A DNA stretch of 64,000 bases, taken from assembly GCA_032717465.1 (NCBI GenBank), contig CM064665.1:24218588-24282587 (forward strand). The letters run 5' to 3'. This document shows positions 48,069 to 59,300 of this stretch, piece after piece. Within the stretch, counting starts at the first letter, position 1, and the number at the start of each line of letters is the position of its first letter. The notes below the pieces were generated by a model. The model worked only from the letters and a program-made list of their open reading frames with translations, did no database searches and was not told the origin of the DNA. The position numbers and the translations under genes were made by a program. The stretch comes from Coenobita brevimanus (taxonomy: Eukaryota; Arthropoda; Malacostraca; Decapoda; Coenobitidae).

Positions 48069-49322
48069 CTAGATTATTTTACCCCAGTCAGAGATACGAG
48101 CCAAGTCAGACATTAGGTGTACAATAGCCTCATCCCATGTTTGTTGAAGTAACTGCTGAGACGGACATTGCGGGAACCGAATGGAAAGGTGAACGGTGGA
48201 GTCATCAGCATAAGAGTGGATAGGGTTAGATGTACAGCTTAGAAGGTCATTGATGAATAAAAGGAAGAGAGCTGGTGATAGGACAGAGCCCTGAGGAACA
48301 CCACTGTTAATAGATCTAGAAGAATGATGGCCGTCTACAACAGCGGCTATAGAACGACCAGAAAGGAAGCTATAGATGAAGGCACGATTAGAAGGATAGA
48401 AACCGTAAGAGGGGAGTTTGGAAATTAAAGATTTATGCCAGACTCGATCGAAAGCTTTAGTGATGTCAAGTGCAATGGCAAAGCTTTCGCCAAAGTCCCG
48501 AAAGGAGGATGACCAGGAGTCTGAAAGGTAGGTGAGACGATCGCCAGTGGTGCATCCCTGACGGAACCCATACTGACGATCAGAAAGAAAGTTGTGACAG
48601 GAAAGATGCTTTAAAATTTTTCTATAAAGACTGGACTCGAAAACTTTTGAGATACAGGATGTTACAACAATTGGACGATAGTTAGTGGGTTGGGAATGGT
48701 CATCCTTCTTTGGGACTGGCTGAATGAGAGCAATCCAGCAAGAAGGAAAGGTACAAGTTGACAGACAAAGGCGAAAGAGCTTGCCTAGGCAGGGTGTAAG
48801 CACAGAAGAACAGTTCTTGAGAACAACAGGAGGGACTCCATCAGGCCCATATGCCTTATTAGTAGTGAGGCCAGCAATGGCAGAAGATACATCAGCTGAA
48901 AAAATTTCAATGTCAGCCATGAGGAAGTCAGAGGGGGAAAGTGATGTAGGAACAGCACCGAAATCGCCTGAGGTGGAATTGGAGGAGAAAGTCTGAGAGA
49001 AGAGATCTGCTTTTTCAGTAGAAGAAATAGCTACAAAGCCATCAGAGTAGAAAAGAGGAGTGAAGGATGATGAGGTAAAGTTGTTAGAATGGTTTTTGGC
49101 AAGGTGCCAGAAGGAGCGGGAAGAATTCGAGTTGGAGAGTGGAGAGCACTTGGTACAGATGAAATTATTTTTAGCAGCGCGAAGAACAGACTTAGCACGA
49201 TTCTGGGCAGAAACGTATAAGGTGTGATTCAGGGGTGGGTTGGGTTCGGTACCTTTTATAGGCCCTCTCCTTGTTGTGGACAGCGTTAGAATAAGCGTGA
49301 TTAAACCAAGGCTTTCTTGCAT
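48069..49322 (-). pseudogene. LINE A reverse transcriptase, truncated
   Basis: This 417-residue frame shows the linker then the RT core. It has AYGPDGVPP (about 157-165), NYRPIVVTS, LSDRQYGF and LDITKAFDRVWH (285-296, catalytic Asp kept). GVPQGSVLSPALF (341-353) and YADD (371-374) follow. The frame stops soon after, at a junction with another LINE. The motif style matches the CR1/Jockey group of arthropod LINEs, but the exact clade is not claimed. Confidence 0.9.
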
Positions 49323-50529
49323 TAGTTAGAGGATATGAGAAAGGAATGTATGCTGCCATGGCTGAAAGAATAACCTCCGTAATGTGCAAGGCACATTCAG
49401 ATGGCTCCTGGCCATGGAAGCAATAATCATTCCAGGGAAAATCAAAGAAGTACTGCCTGAGGACCTCCCAATCCGCAGCTCCAAAGTGCCACAGATGACA
49501 TTTCTTTGGAGGGTCCACAGGCCGTACCGGAGCAATAGGACAGATTAAGGTGATAAGGTTGTGATCGGAGGAACCCAACGGAGAGAAAAGATTAACAGTG
49601 TAAGCAGAAGGATTAGTAGTAAGGAAGAGGTCAAGTGTGTTGGAGCTCTCTCCAAGGCAGTCAGGGATATGGGTAGGGTGCTGTACAAGCTCCTCTAGGT
49701 CATTATGGATAGAAAAGGTGTAGGCAAGTTCACCAGGTGGATCAGTGAAAGGAGAGGAGAGCCAAAGGTGGTGGTGAACACTGAAATCTCCTAGAATGGA
49801 GATTTCAGAGAAAGAAGAAATGGATAGAATGTGTTCCATCGTAGAAGTAAGATAGTCAAAGAGTTTTTGATAGTCAGTTGAATTAGGAGATAAGTAAACA
49901 GCGCAGATATATTTAGTTAGAGAATGACAGGAAAGCCGAAGCCAGAGTGTAGAGAAATCAGAAGAATCGATTTCAGGAACACGAGAACAAGATAGGTCGT
50001 TGCGTACATATACACAACAGCCACCTTTGGCTTTGAAATGAATATAGAGAAAGTAGGAGGAAACAGAAGAGGGTTTGCTGTCAGTTGCCTCAGACAGTTG
50101 AGTCTCAGTTAGAAAAAGAAGGTGAGGTTTAGAGAAGGAGAGGTGGTGCTCAACAGAGCGAAAGTTAGAGGAAAGGCCGCGAATGTTGCAGAAATGAAGA
50201 AGAAGAGGGTCAGGCAGTGGTTCCAGGCAGCTCGAGTCGTCATCGGGAGAGTGGCGGAAGGTGGGGGCATTTATGCCCCCCCCCCCTTGAGGACTCCGAG
50301 GCCACGTGTAGTGCTGCCATGATTTTTTAATCTTGGGAAATAAAGTGTGGTGTGTACTGTGCATGTAGTTTGGTGTTGATAGAGAAACTTGTACTGGAGA
50401 GCATGCTGGCCTACTCTCTGTGTTACTGAGACACTGAAAAAGTTCAGCAAAGGGGGATGGTTGGGACCTAGTCCCGAGGGCTGATGAAACGGGTGCTCCA
50501 GCTCTCCCTGTCATCAGCTTTCCATCCAC
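49192..50529 (-). pseudogene. LINE A endonuclease region
   Basis: This 445-residue frame has an N-terminal variable segment, then an APE-type endonuclease (about 112-330). It shows NIRGLSSN (115-122), the catalytic Glu in TETQL (141-145), GDFSVHHHLW (247-256) and SDHN (321-324). The usual Asn of the GDFN motif is Ser here, which should impair catalysis. Near 49250 the homology moves to the next frame, overlapping it by 131 bases, so one indel separates endonuclease from RT. Confidence 0.88.
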
Positions 50530-50825
50530 CGTGGGATTACTGCCCTGCTTGACTGGTGCTACAGTGTGAGAGTAATTTACATCAGGGCAAAGGTAGCTGG
50601 TTGTGTCGTTGGGGTGTGGCAGGAGGTGCGGGTGTGAAATGGATTGTGGGAGTAAGACATAGTACTTTATAAGGCAGAGGCGATGCTATGGGACACACCT
50701 TAGGACACGAGTGATTTGGCTGTTTTAGTTTGCCGGAAGAGGATGCGGAACGGGAATGGGAAAGGTGTGAGGTAATAAGAGTGAGTACTAGGAGGGCATT
50801 AAGACTGAAAATTTAATCTGCATAT

Positions 50826-50839
50826 ATATATATATATAT

Positions 50840-50873
<34 letters not shown>
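50826..50873. repeat. (AT)n(GT)n microsatellite
   Basis: Short AT and GT runs lie within a stretch (about 50815-51180) that seems absent from the left arm of the inverted duplication. Confidence 0.85.
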
Positions 50874-50876
<3 letters not shown>

Positions 50877-51345
50877 CTATGTACATATGTGTGCATATAT
50901 ACAGTATATATGTGCCTGTACTTTGAGCATATTCTTGCATGAGAATTTATGTGCTATGCATGTTTTTCTGCTTAATTTGTTTGCTTTTTATATAGTATTG
51001 TTTTTCCTCACTGTGTAAATTAATGTACCCCATAAAATCACCATTGCCTCATGTATACGTCACCGTATCCTCTTGTCCTCATGTACACTTCCTGCTTGGT
51101 CTTTAACGACAAGGTTCCCGAGAGTGTCGAGGCTTGTACTTGATGGTAAAGAAAGAATCTTAATAAAAATATTAAAATAGAGGGCCGTGATGAGGATTGG
51201 AAGGATGTGAAGGAGCGAAGAGCTAAGGTATGAAAAGGGGTAGAGGGTGTGAGGTAAATGGAGAGGATGTCCGGAGAAGGTAAGATTGATGAAGATTTTC
51301 TTTTATCTTTTTAAATAACAGAACAGAGGAATGAAATAGAAATCC

Positions 51346-53400
51346 TTACATTAGATTAGTGGTGTCCTCTGTCCATAAAATATCTGTAACAGTTAGACTT
51401 GAACAGCTGTAAGCTGAAGTTTGGAGGGAAACAACTCTGGGGAAGCGAGTGCCAGAGAGATTCAGTTCGGGGAATGAAAGAATTCTGATAAGCAGAAGTT
51501 CTGCAATGTGGCTGAGTGACATTCCAGTCATGAGCGCTACCAAATGGCCGTGTAGCACGAGGGAAGGCATGGAGAGGTGGCACCATGGACGCAACTTCGT
51601 CTGAGCATTTGCCATAAAAATATCTGTAAAATAATGCAAAGCGGGGCAACTTTCCTTCTTACCTGTAGGGGAGGCAGTTTATTTGTAATGGCAGGGTTAA
51701 TAATTCTAACAGCTTTGTTCTGAATCTTGTCTACTTGTTTTAATGCAACCTCTCCACATCCATTCCACAAGGGTGAGGAATATTCAAGCTGAAAGCGCAC
51801 ATGACTCTTATAAATTATAGCTAACTGCTCGTCAGAGAATAATTCAAATTTCTTTGAGGTAGTTTTAACAAGTGATCTAACATGAGAAGTCCAGCTGAGG
51901 GCATTGTTAAGTGAGACGCTAAGAATTTCAATACTTTTGGAGATGGGAACATTAGTAGCACTGAATATAATGTACGAATCTGGCAATATTTGTCTATTAT
52001 TAAATTGTATATATTTAGTTTTACTAGCATTTAAAGAGATAAGGTTGTTTGTCCCCATTCACTGATCGTAGATAGGTCTTGATTTATGGAGATGGCTATA
52101 CTGAGTTGAGAGGTAGAAATATTAGCCTTTGTAAATGGGTGTCTGAGTGTGAATGAACATGTTGAGTCATCTGCATATGAGTGGATGGGATTGTGGGTGA
52201 CAAGTAAGAGATCATTAATATGAACCAGGAACAGGGTTGGTGCCAGAACTAACCCCTGCGTCACGCCGGCGTCAATTGAGTGGAAATTGGAATATACATC
52301 ATCTACTTTTACTCTTATTTTCCTGTCACTGAGATATGAGGAAATCAAAGAAACAAAAGAGTTTAGTCCACAACAAGGGAGTTTGGACAGTAGGGAACGA
52401 TGCCATACTGTGTCGAAAGCTTTAGAAATATCAAGGGTTACTGCATCAGTTTCTCCATGTAGGTCAACTGATTGATGGATGGTATGAGTTAGGAGACTGA
52501 GTGTCAGTGGTGGATCTTTCGTGGCGAAAACCATATTGTCTATCACTAATTAAGTTGTTGAATTCAAGATGTTTAACAATCTGCTTATTAATTAAAGTTT
52601 CAAATACCTTACTAAGAGAAGATGTGACAGCTATTGATCTGTAATCAGAGGGGTCAGACGAACTTCCTATCTTCGGATCTGGGTGGATATTGGCTTCTTT
52701 CCATGAATTCGGAAATGAAGAAGTACGTATGCATAGTCTGAATAATTTTGCAAGAACAGTGGCAAGTTCAGGGGAACACTTTTTCAAAACAATTGGGGGA
52801 ATTCCATATGGGCCTGGAGCTTTGTTGGTAGGTATATTGTCTAGGATGGATTTTACGTATCTTGTCTGTATTTTAAGTGGATCAATTTCGGAAGAGTCAA
52901 GTTCTATTACTGGGACGTTCTGGCTGGCATCTTCTAGGGTAGAAGTTCTGGCAAATGTACTGGCAAAAATATCTGCTTTCCCATGCTGGTCATTTGTAAT
53001 GTTGCCATCTGATGATTTTAGTGGGGGAATGGATGATGACTTGTTAAAGTTATTATTGAAAGAATTAAGAGTTGACCAGAATATTCATTTGTCATTGGAG
53101 TTGTTAAGTAGTTTTGATACTTGCTTTTGCAGAAAGTTTGATTTAGCGACATTTATTTCAGCTTTAGCATGGTTTCTAGCAATTTTAAATTGAGAGAGTG
53201 ATTCAGATGTTTTTTATTTTAAATAAGAGTTATAGGCTAATGACTTTTGGGCTGTTGCTCTGGCACAGTTGCCATCAAACCATTTTGAAGAGTTTGATCT
53301 TTTAGTGAAGTATTGACTTGATATGAATAAATCCATACCAGCTCGTATTAAGTCGCAAATGTGGGACTGGGTAGAATTAGGATCACTAGAGAAGAAAAAC
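51346..53400 (-). pseudogene. LINE B reverse transcriptase and C-terminal region
   Basis: Frames at 52464-52787 (KLFRLCIRTSSFPNSWKEA, DYRSIAVTSSLSKVFE, LISDRQYGF), 52031-52546 (LDISKAFDTVWHRSLLSKL; HSYADDST with YADD kept) and 51537-52058 (LISLNASKTK, LEYSSPLWNG) cover the RT and connection region. The frame at 51356-51649 gives the C-terminus (FIPRTESLWHSLP). The conserved GVPQGSVL motif has become GVTQGLVL. At least three frameshifts separate the pieces, so it is inactive. Confidence 0.88.
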
Positions 53401-53426
53401 TGCCATTTCTAAATCCATCCCAGTTT

Positions 53427-53661
53427 TTTTTTGTGTGTGTGTGTGTGTCCGACTCTGGGCATAGGCTTCACAGCCTGCTATCAAGGCCCAGCAGTCCTCC
53501 TACATACCATACACCTCTACATGTCACCACTTCGGCGCTAACACCCACCGTCCATATTGAATACATGCTAGGGCTGTCTCATACAGAACTGGTGTATTGG
53601 TATTAGCGGGGGTATTTTTACGACATGTCGGCGGGTCTTCTGGTAGATCAGTAAAGCCTGA
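53427..53661 (-). repeat. SINE (family S1) nested in LINE B
   Basis: The minus-oriented SINE carries a T/GT-rich tail complement (53427-53448) followed by the same body as 17771-18125. It lacks the tRNA-like head. It interrupts LINE B between words that are contiguous in the copy at about 47255-47270. AGTTT occurs on both sides (53422-53426 and 53662-53666), a plausible target duplication. Confidence 0.9.
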
Positions 53662-54558
53662 AGTTTGCCCTATCAAAGTGCCATCGGGTCACCCTGATAG
53701 GTTCAGAACGAGGAGGTGTGGGGGAGTTGACTAATGAGGCTTTGATGAGATTTTGGTTAGAGGATCCATGTGGTGACAGTACCTTCATCCTGTATTGATC
53801 GAGATTATTTGTCAAGAATAAATCCAAGAGATGGGCATTATGGTCAGGATTATCAGGTATTCTGGTTGGTTGCTTTACCAACTGGGTGAGATTAAATGAT
53901 TCCGCAAACAGCTCACACTCTAGACCAGAGTCCTCAGTCCTGGCAGAAGCAATAAACATTCAACATTATGTACATTAAAATCCCCCAAAATGGTATATTC
54001 GGTGCTAAGGGTAAGGTTAAGGTTACTCAACTCTGTGGATATGGAATCAAATACACTGGGTTCCGAAGAAGCACTGGGGGAGCGATGGACTACACAGATA
54101 TATTTGGTAATATTTTGACAGTTTAGTTTATACAATGAGTAATCAAAACTGGATGAAGTAAAGGTTAAAATAGTATCAACTGCATATTGGGATCTGATAT
54201 AACAACAGGTGCCACCCTTGTTAGGGAAGTTTGTGAGGAGATGGTAACCGGGAAAACAAAATGGGGATATATCAGTAGAGGGTAAGATTTGTGGTTCTGC
54301 GAGGAAAAGGGCCAAAGGGGATATGGACTGAAGGAAAAAATGAACTGAGTTTAAATTTATGCTAAGGCCGCGGATGTTGGCGAAGAATAAGGCCGCACTT
54401 TCACTTCTTTGCTGACGAGCATTACCGGAAATTCCAACAGTCGCTGCCGGCACAGTCGCTTGATGGTGACTGGAAGGACCCTGTGCCACCAGCCCTACCC
54501 TGCCGGTGATGGCAATCCGAGGTATTGCCTCATTTGATAGTAACATTGCAGTGGCCAT
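53648..54558 (-). pseudogene. LINE B endonuclease region
   Basis: Two overlapping minus-strand frames (53920-54558 and 53648-53959) together cover the endonuclease. They contain ANIRGLSINLNS, LFLAEPQ (Ala before Glu where the other copy has Thr), TKYICVVHRSPSAS, ILGDFNVHN and GSSNQNLIKA. In the last motif the expected Ser-Asp-His has become Ser-Asn-Gln, so the catalytic Asp-His pair is lost. One frameshift lies near 53950. The region ends at the SINE insertion. Confidence 0.87.
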
Positions 54559-55527
54559 TGCTAAAGTGAGTGAATAGAAGGTGTGATATGTTCATGTAGT
54601 GTGGTGTAGACAGTAGAAGGTAGAGGTATTAAGAGAGCATGCTGACCTACTTTCAGTGTAAATGAATGCACTGAAAATGTTCAGCAGAGATGGTTAGAAT
54701 CAAGTCCTGAGGGCTGGTGAAACGGGAGCTCCAGCTCTCCCTATCACCAGCTTGCCATCCACCTCGGGAGTACTGCCCTGTTCGACTGGTGCTACAATCT
54801 ACTCCTCCTGTTTTAAGAGGATTGGAGAAATATGAACGGGTGTAGATAAAGTGAGACGTTAAGGGTGTTGTGACTGAGACGGAGGAGAGGTAAGATTGGA
54901 TGATTATAAAGGGATTGTGAAGTGAGTAGGCAGAGTGAAATAGTATCCATGAGTGTGTAGTGAGTGAAAAGGATATGAAATGTATAAGAAATAGATGAGG
55001 TAAATTGAACGGTGAGTAGGATGGGTGTAAATTGTTCAAGACATTCTTATAGGAGTAATAAATGTGGAGAGTGACCGATGAGTATTTGGGATAAGTGAGC
55101 ACCTTTTGCTGTTTTAACAGTGACATATCCTTTTCATCCCGATATTTTCCATCAGTCAGAAATTTCCCTAAATTATGATAGGTCCTCGGATCTTATATCT
55201 TCATCCGTGGAAAGGTGGCGATATTATGCTACCATACTTCATCTTGACATAGGTATGGATGGTGATAAGAAACGTAGTGAAACTGAAGGTAAAGGTGTGC
55301 GAAAACGCACCTATTGTGGTGTTAGACGATATCTATATTTGCTGACATTACTGAGGTAAATTATGTCATTATTAAGCATAAGAAAATATCAGGGTGTAAT
55401 ATACAAAATAATGAGTACTTCGAAGACTTCAATGCCCCCCCCCTCCCAATAAAAAGGGGGGCCTCCTATCCCATTTTACTGACGGTGATTACAGGCACAC
55501 TACACTGACACATGCAGATCAGTACAG

Positions 55528-55740
55528 AGGAGTCGGTGGTGTAATGGTTAGCACATCATGGCCACAACTAAAAATACCTGAGTTCGACAGATGGATGTCA
55601 ACCTCATGATGAAAGTTTGTTTCCTTATGTTCTTATTCACCCAGCTGTACAACTGGGAACCTGGATGTAAAAACTGATTGTTGTCTGTTAATGTCTGCTC
55701 ACATGACTTTCATGTTGGCTATATTACTTACTCTGTGCAT
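55528..55740 (+). repeat. tRNA-like SINE (family S2), right arm
   Basis: The head GGTGGTGTAATGGTTAGCAC (box A) and GAGTTCGAC (box B) are followed by a body with CACCCAGCTGTACAACTGGG and AACCTGGATGT. It is the partner of 27690-27955. Its anticodon and acceptor regions do not form a normal tRNA. Confidence 0.65.
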
Positions 55741-56117
55741 TCTTCTTCTTTTTTTTTTCTCAGTAGCGTGGAGAGGAGACTCGCTCAGATGGATCGCCCT
55801 AGTGAGAAAGTATCCATTAAAGGAAAAATTGTGAGAATGAGGTAGGCGGGACATGACTGACAAGGAAAGCACCAAACAAACATTCCCCCAGACTACGACA
55901 CACAAACCTCACTGTACAAATCCAGATCTCCGATGCGGTCCTACATGTGAACAGACTGGGGTAAAGATGACCCTGCCCAAAGGTTTCGTGGTCGGCCAAG
56001 GAATCGAAGTCAGGAACAGTTACTACGGGCTGGGTGTGCTTACGATGACTGTACTAACACATCATGGGAATCAGGTGTGTCACAGCTTACAGCGTATAAC
56101 CGTTTTCGCCAATAGGA

Positions 56118-56360
56118 GGAGAAGGAGGTGTGGCGGTGGTGCAGTCGGAAGCACACTCGGTCCACAACTAAACTGGTCCTGGTTCATTTCCCGGCCGGCA
56201 GTGAGACCATTGATCAAGGTTGTCCTTTACCCAGACAGATCGTACCTAGAACTGAAACAGAGACCTTGACTGTGAATTTGACGGTTGTGGTTTGTAGTCG
56301 GGGAAAGTAGTAGTAGTAGTAGTAGTAGTGGTTGTTGTTGTTGTTGTTGTTGTTGTTGAT
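56118..56360 (+). repeat. tRNA-like SINE with triplet tail (family S3), right arm
   Basis: The head GTGGTGCAGTCGGAAGCACA (box A-like) and GGTTCATTTCC (box B-like) precede a short body and a (GTA)n(TTG)n tail. It is the partner of 26997-27265. Confidence 0.65.
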
Positions 56361-57673
56361 ATTGTATCGTCAGGTTCAGTTGAGTATGAACCCAATGGAT
56401 TACAGGCTAAGCTGCCCCTGTCCTGTACTCCATCAACTTTCGTTCTGGAGACAGGAGGGAGTTGAGGGACATTTATATAACCGGATAGCTGAGCTGCCTG
56501 GCCACATCGGGAAGGCGTCCTCCTGGGGGAACACTGAGGCAGCAATAATTGAATGTCTACCCAAATGACCCTCTTGTTGTTGAGAGACATTGATCTAAAC
56601 CTTCTTTTTCTTCCTGGAGTAGACAGAACCCTACACGGTCCTTCAATATCTGCTGCATCCAAGAAAATCAGTTTAAAAAACATGGATGATAAATTCAGAC
56701 TCACAAGTATCCCTATTTTTTTCTTTCAAACGCCGCCAAAATGCCGCTACACAAAACCAAGAACACAGAAAATATAATAATATCTCTAGTATATCGGCAA
56801 AACTAGAGAAAAGTGCCATGAATGTCGCTAGCCCTGTTATCCCTGGATGGAAAAACTTGCCTAGCGGAAAAACTTTAACTTGCCAACTCGGGAGAAGTCC
56901 AACAAATCCTTGGTGAGGTGGCAGACAAACCCCTTACAAACTCTGTACCTATCAGAGATCAGCCTCAGCTCCAGGTTTTAGCTCTGCTATATGAAACAAC
57001 CTTCACATAATTATCTGTCATAATGTATATTACATGATACATGTCACTAAGGAATGTTGATTAGGAAGCACAGCATGAAAAGGCTTGCATTTTCAATGCA
57101 TGACAGGGAAGGGAATTATTTTCTAAGAAAACATCCTCCTCCGCCACTCACGGCTGCCTACATACAAAGTATTCTAGGGAGATCTTTGGTTACATGGGCA
57201 GGATAGTGATCAACATAAACTTAGTGGTGACGCCAAACAGGAAAATCTATATGGAAAACAATTTAATTATTGAATAAAAGTGAACTACGTGTATCTTAGA
57301 GCTTAGATGCCAAATACTTCTGGGAAGCATATTAGTATTCAGGAACCTGTCATTTACCTACATACATCACTTACTGGTTAGAGGCATAGTCACATACTGT
57401 TGGCAGTATCAGCCATTTCTCCTAATGCATACAAACAGATAAAGCCCCACGTTCATTGCCACGAGTCAGCTTTGGTGCTGCAGTAAATATTCTTCCTGGC
57501 GAAAAAAAAAACCTTTAATTGTTCCATGGTTCAATAGGAACATCTGTTGTCATTCTGACTGTCATTAACTCACTTTCTAGTAGTCAATGAGACAAGCCAA
57601 ATACATTCTGCATCGGTCTATGTTTTGTTCACTGCAGGACTGAAGACCTTTTCTCCGAAAGAATGGTGAATGG

Positions 57674-57677
<4 letters not shown>

Positions 57678-57758
<81 letters not shown>
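57678..57758. repeat. (CT)n microsatellite, right arm
   Basis: About 81 bp of CT against about 38 bp of GA in the left arm. Confidence 0.95.
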
Positions 57759-57762
<4 letters not shown>

Positions 57763-57769
57763 TCCTTTT

Positions 57770-59300
57770 CTCCCTTTGCTTCCATCCATGCTACACTCTA
57801 TAGGCGTTATGCCTATAATTATATTATTATTTTCTCTCTTGTATTTTCTTCTCTTTATTTTTGTCCCCAACTCCTTTTCCGATGCATGTTGCTTCTACTA
57901 TTTTTTCCACCGTTGTCTACATTCTTCATAAAATTCTTCCTTCTGTCTGGCCTCCCTCAGTTCATTTTCTTAACAATTCTATTTCCCGTCCTCCCTTCCG
58001 AATAATCCATACTCTTATTTCTTCTCATTTTTCAGGTTCATTCCTCACCTTCCTTCGTTGTGCCTGTAATCCTGTATGTTTTAGCACACCCCCCTTCAAT
58101 TTTTTTTCTCTACTTTTTTCTCTCCTTTTTGTATACTCATTCCCCATAATCTTTTTTCCCATTCCTTCATCTTCTCTCATTCTGCTTCTAATTATTCCAT
58201 TTCCTTCACTACACCCTTAACATTTTCTCCATTCATTCAAATACGAGACCATCTTGTCCTATTTACACTTCTTTCTTCCATGTTCTTTTTGCTCTTAGCC
58301 ATTCTTTCCGTTCCCTACACATTCTTTTGCCACCCGCCTTCATGGTGTCTATAATCCTACAGTCTTTCGGGTTTCACTCATCTAATTTTTCATTCTCACT
58401 ACCACATTCCTGTTTTTTTCACTGACTTCCTTGCATATTCTCACTGACTTCAGTTTTTTCCCCTTCCCCCCCCAATTTCTTTCTCCACATTTCTTCCATG
58501 TGGCTATAATCCTAACCTCTAATCATATCATTTTCTTGTTATCCGCTCTCTCTCCCTCCATTTTACCCCTTTCCCTCTCTTCTTCCCTACAGACTCTCCT
58601 TCCTCCTCCCTCCTTCCCTCTGCTTTTCCAGCCTGTCATTTTCCATGCCTCTTTCTGTTTTTCAGATTCCATAATTATCTTATTTCCTACCTGCAGACAT
58701 TTTGCAGTTCCTTCTTCTTTCACTTTCCATCCTCTCTCATTTACACTTCGCACTTTCTACATTCCTGCTAACTCATGGCTTCTGCTTCTTCGACTCCCTC
58801 TTAGCCTATATGCTTGTTTCTCATAGTCCCTTTCGCTGTCCCTTTGACATAGTTTCCCCACCCTCTCTCATTATGCCTATAGTCCTGACCCCCATGCTTC
58901 ACATTTTCTTTACTACTGATATCCCATGTCTTTTTCTCTCATTCGTTTTCATAAACCTCTCACTCTCACATATTTCTGCCAGTGAACTTTTTCTTCTAAC
59001 CTACTCGCTCCTTCCATCTCTTTCTTCCCCTTCCTCCCCTTTCTCCTTCTTCTCCCTCTTCCTCTTCTTACCCCTCCATCATTCCTCTTCGTCTCTCTAC
59101 TGCTTGTTCTCCGTCCGTCCAGTTATACTACCTATTTTTCATTTTCCCTTTCTTGTCCTCTCCGCCTTCTTCTCTCCTTTCCCCCGTCTTTCCTTTTTTT
59201 TCTCTTCTTCCTTCTCTCTTTCCCTCTCTTATTCCCTCTCCTCTTCCACCTCTCCGTCTCTTCCCTCCCTCTCTCCTTCTTCCGTTCCCCTCTCTCTTTC
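57770..59300. repeat. Pyrimidine-rich degenerate tandem repeat, right arm
   Basis: This is the complement of 24100-25640. Repeated CCTTCRTTGTGCCTRTAATCCT-like words occur at about 57805, 58050, 58340, 58500 and 58865. The Ser/Phe/Leu-rich open frames across it reflect composition. Confidence 0.65.

Larger units (their letters stand above)
48069..50570 (-). mobile_element. LINE family A, 3' end missing
   Basis: This minus-strand LINE has a 5' segment (about 50460-50570, encoding the MTGRAGAPVSSALG region) related to that of family B (about 54690-54800). It then has the endonuclease and RT to just past the YADD box. It stops abruptly at about 48069 where family B begins, so the C-terminal third and 3' UTR are absent. 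Confidence 0.88.
51285..54810 (-). mobile_element. LINE family B, near full length, right-arm insertion
   Basis: Inverted-duplication homology stops at about 54810 and resumes at about 51275, which brackets this LINE. The 5' segment (54690-54800) is shared with family A, and the ORF covers endonuclease, RT and C-terminus. It is broken by several frameshifts and by a SINE at 53427-53661. Confidence 0.85.

Noticed and set aside
55528..55600. Possible functional tRNA gene
   Set aside because: Box A and box B are present, but no acceptor stem pairs and the sequence continues into a SINE body shared with another locus.
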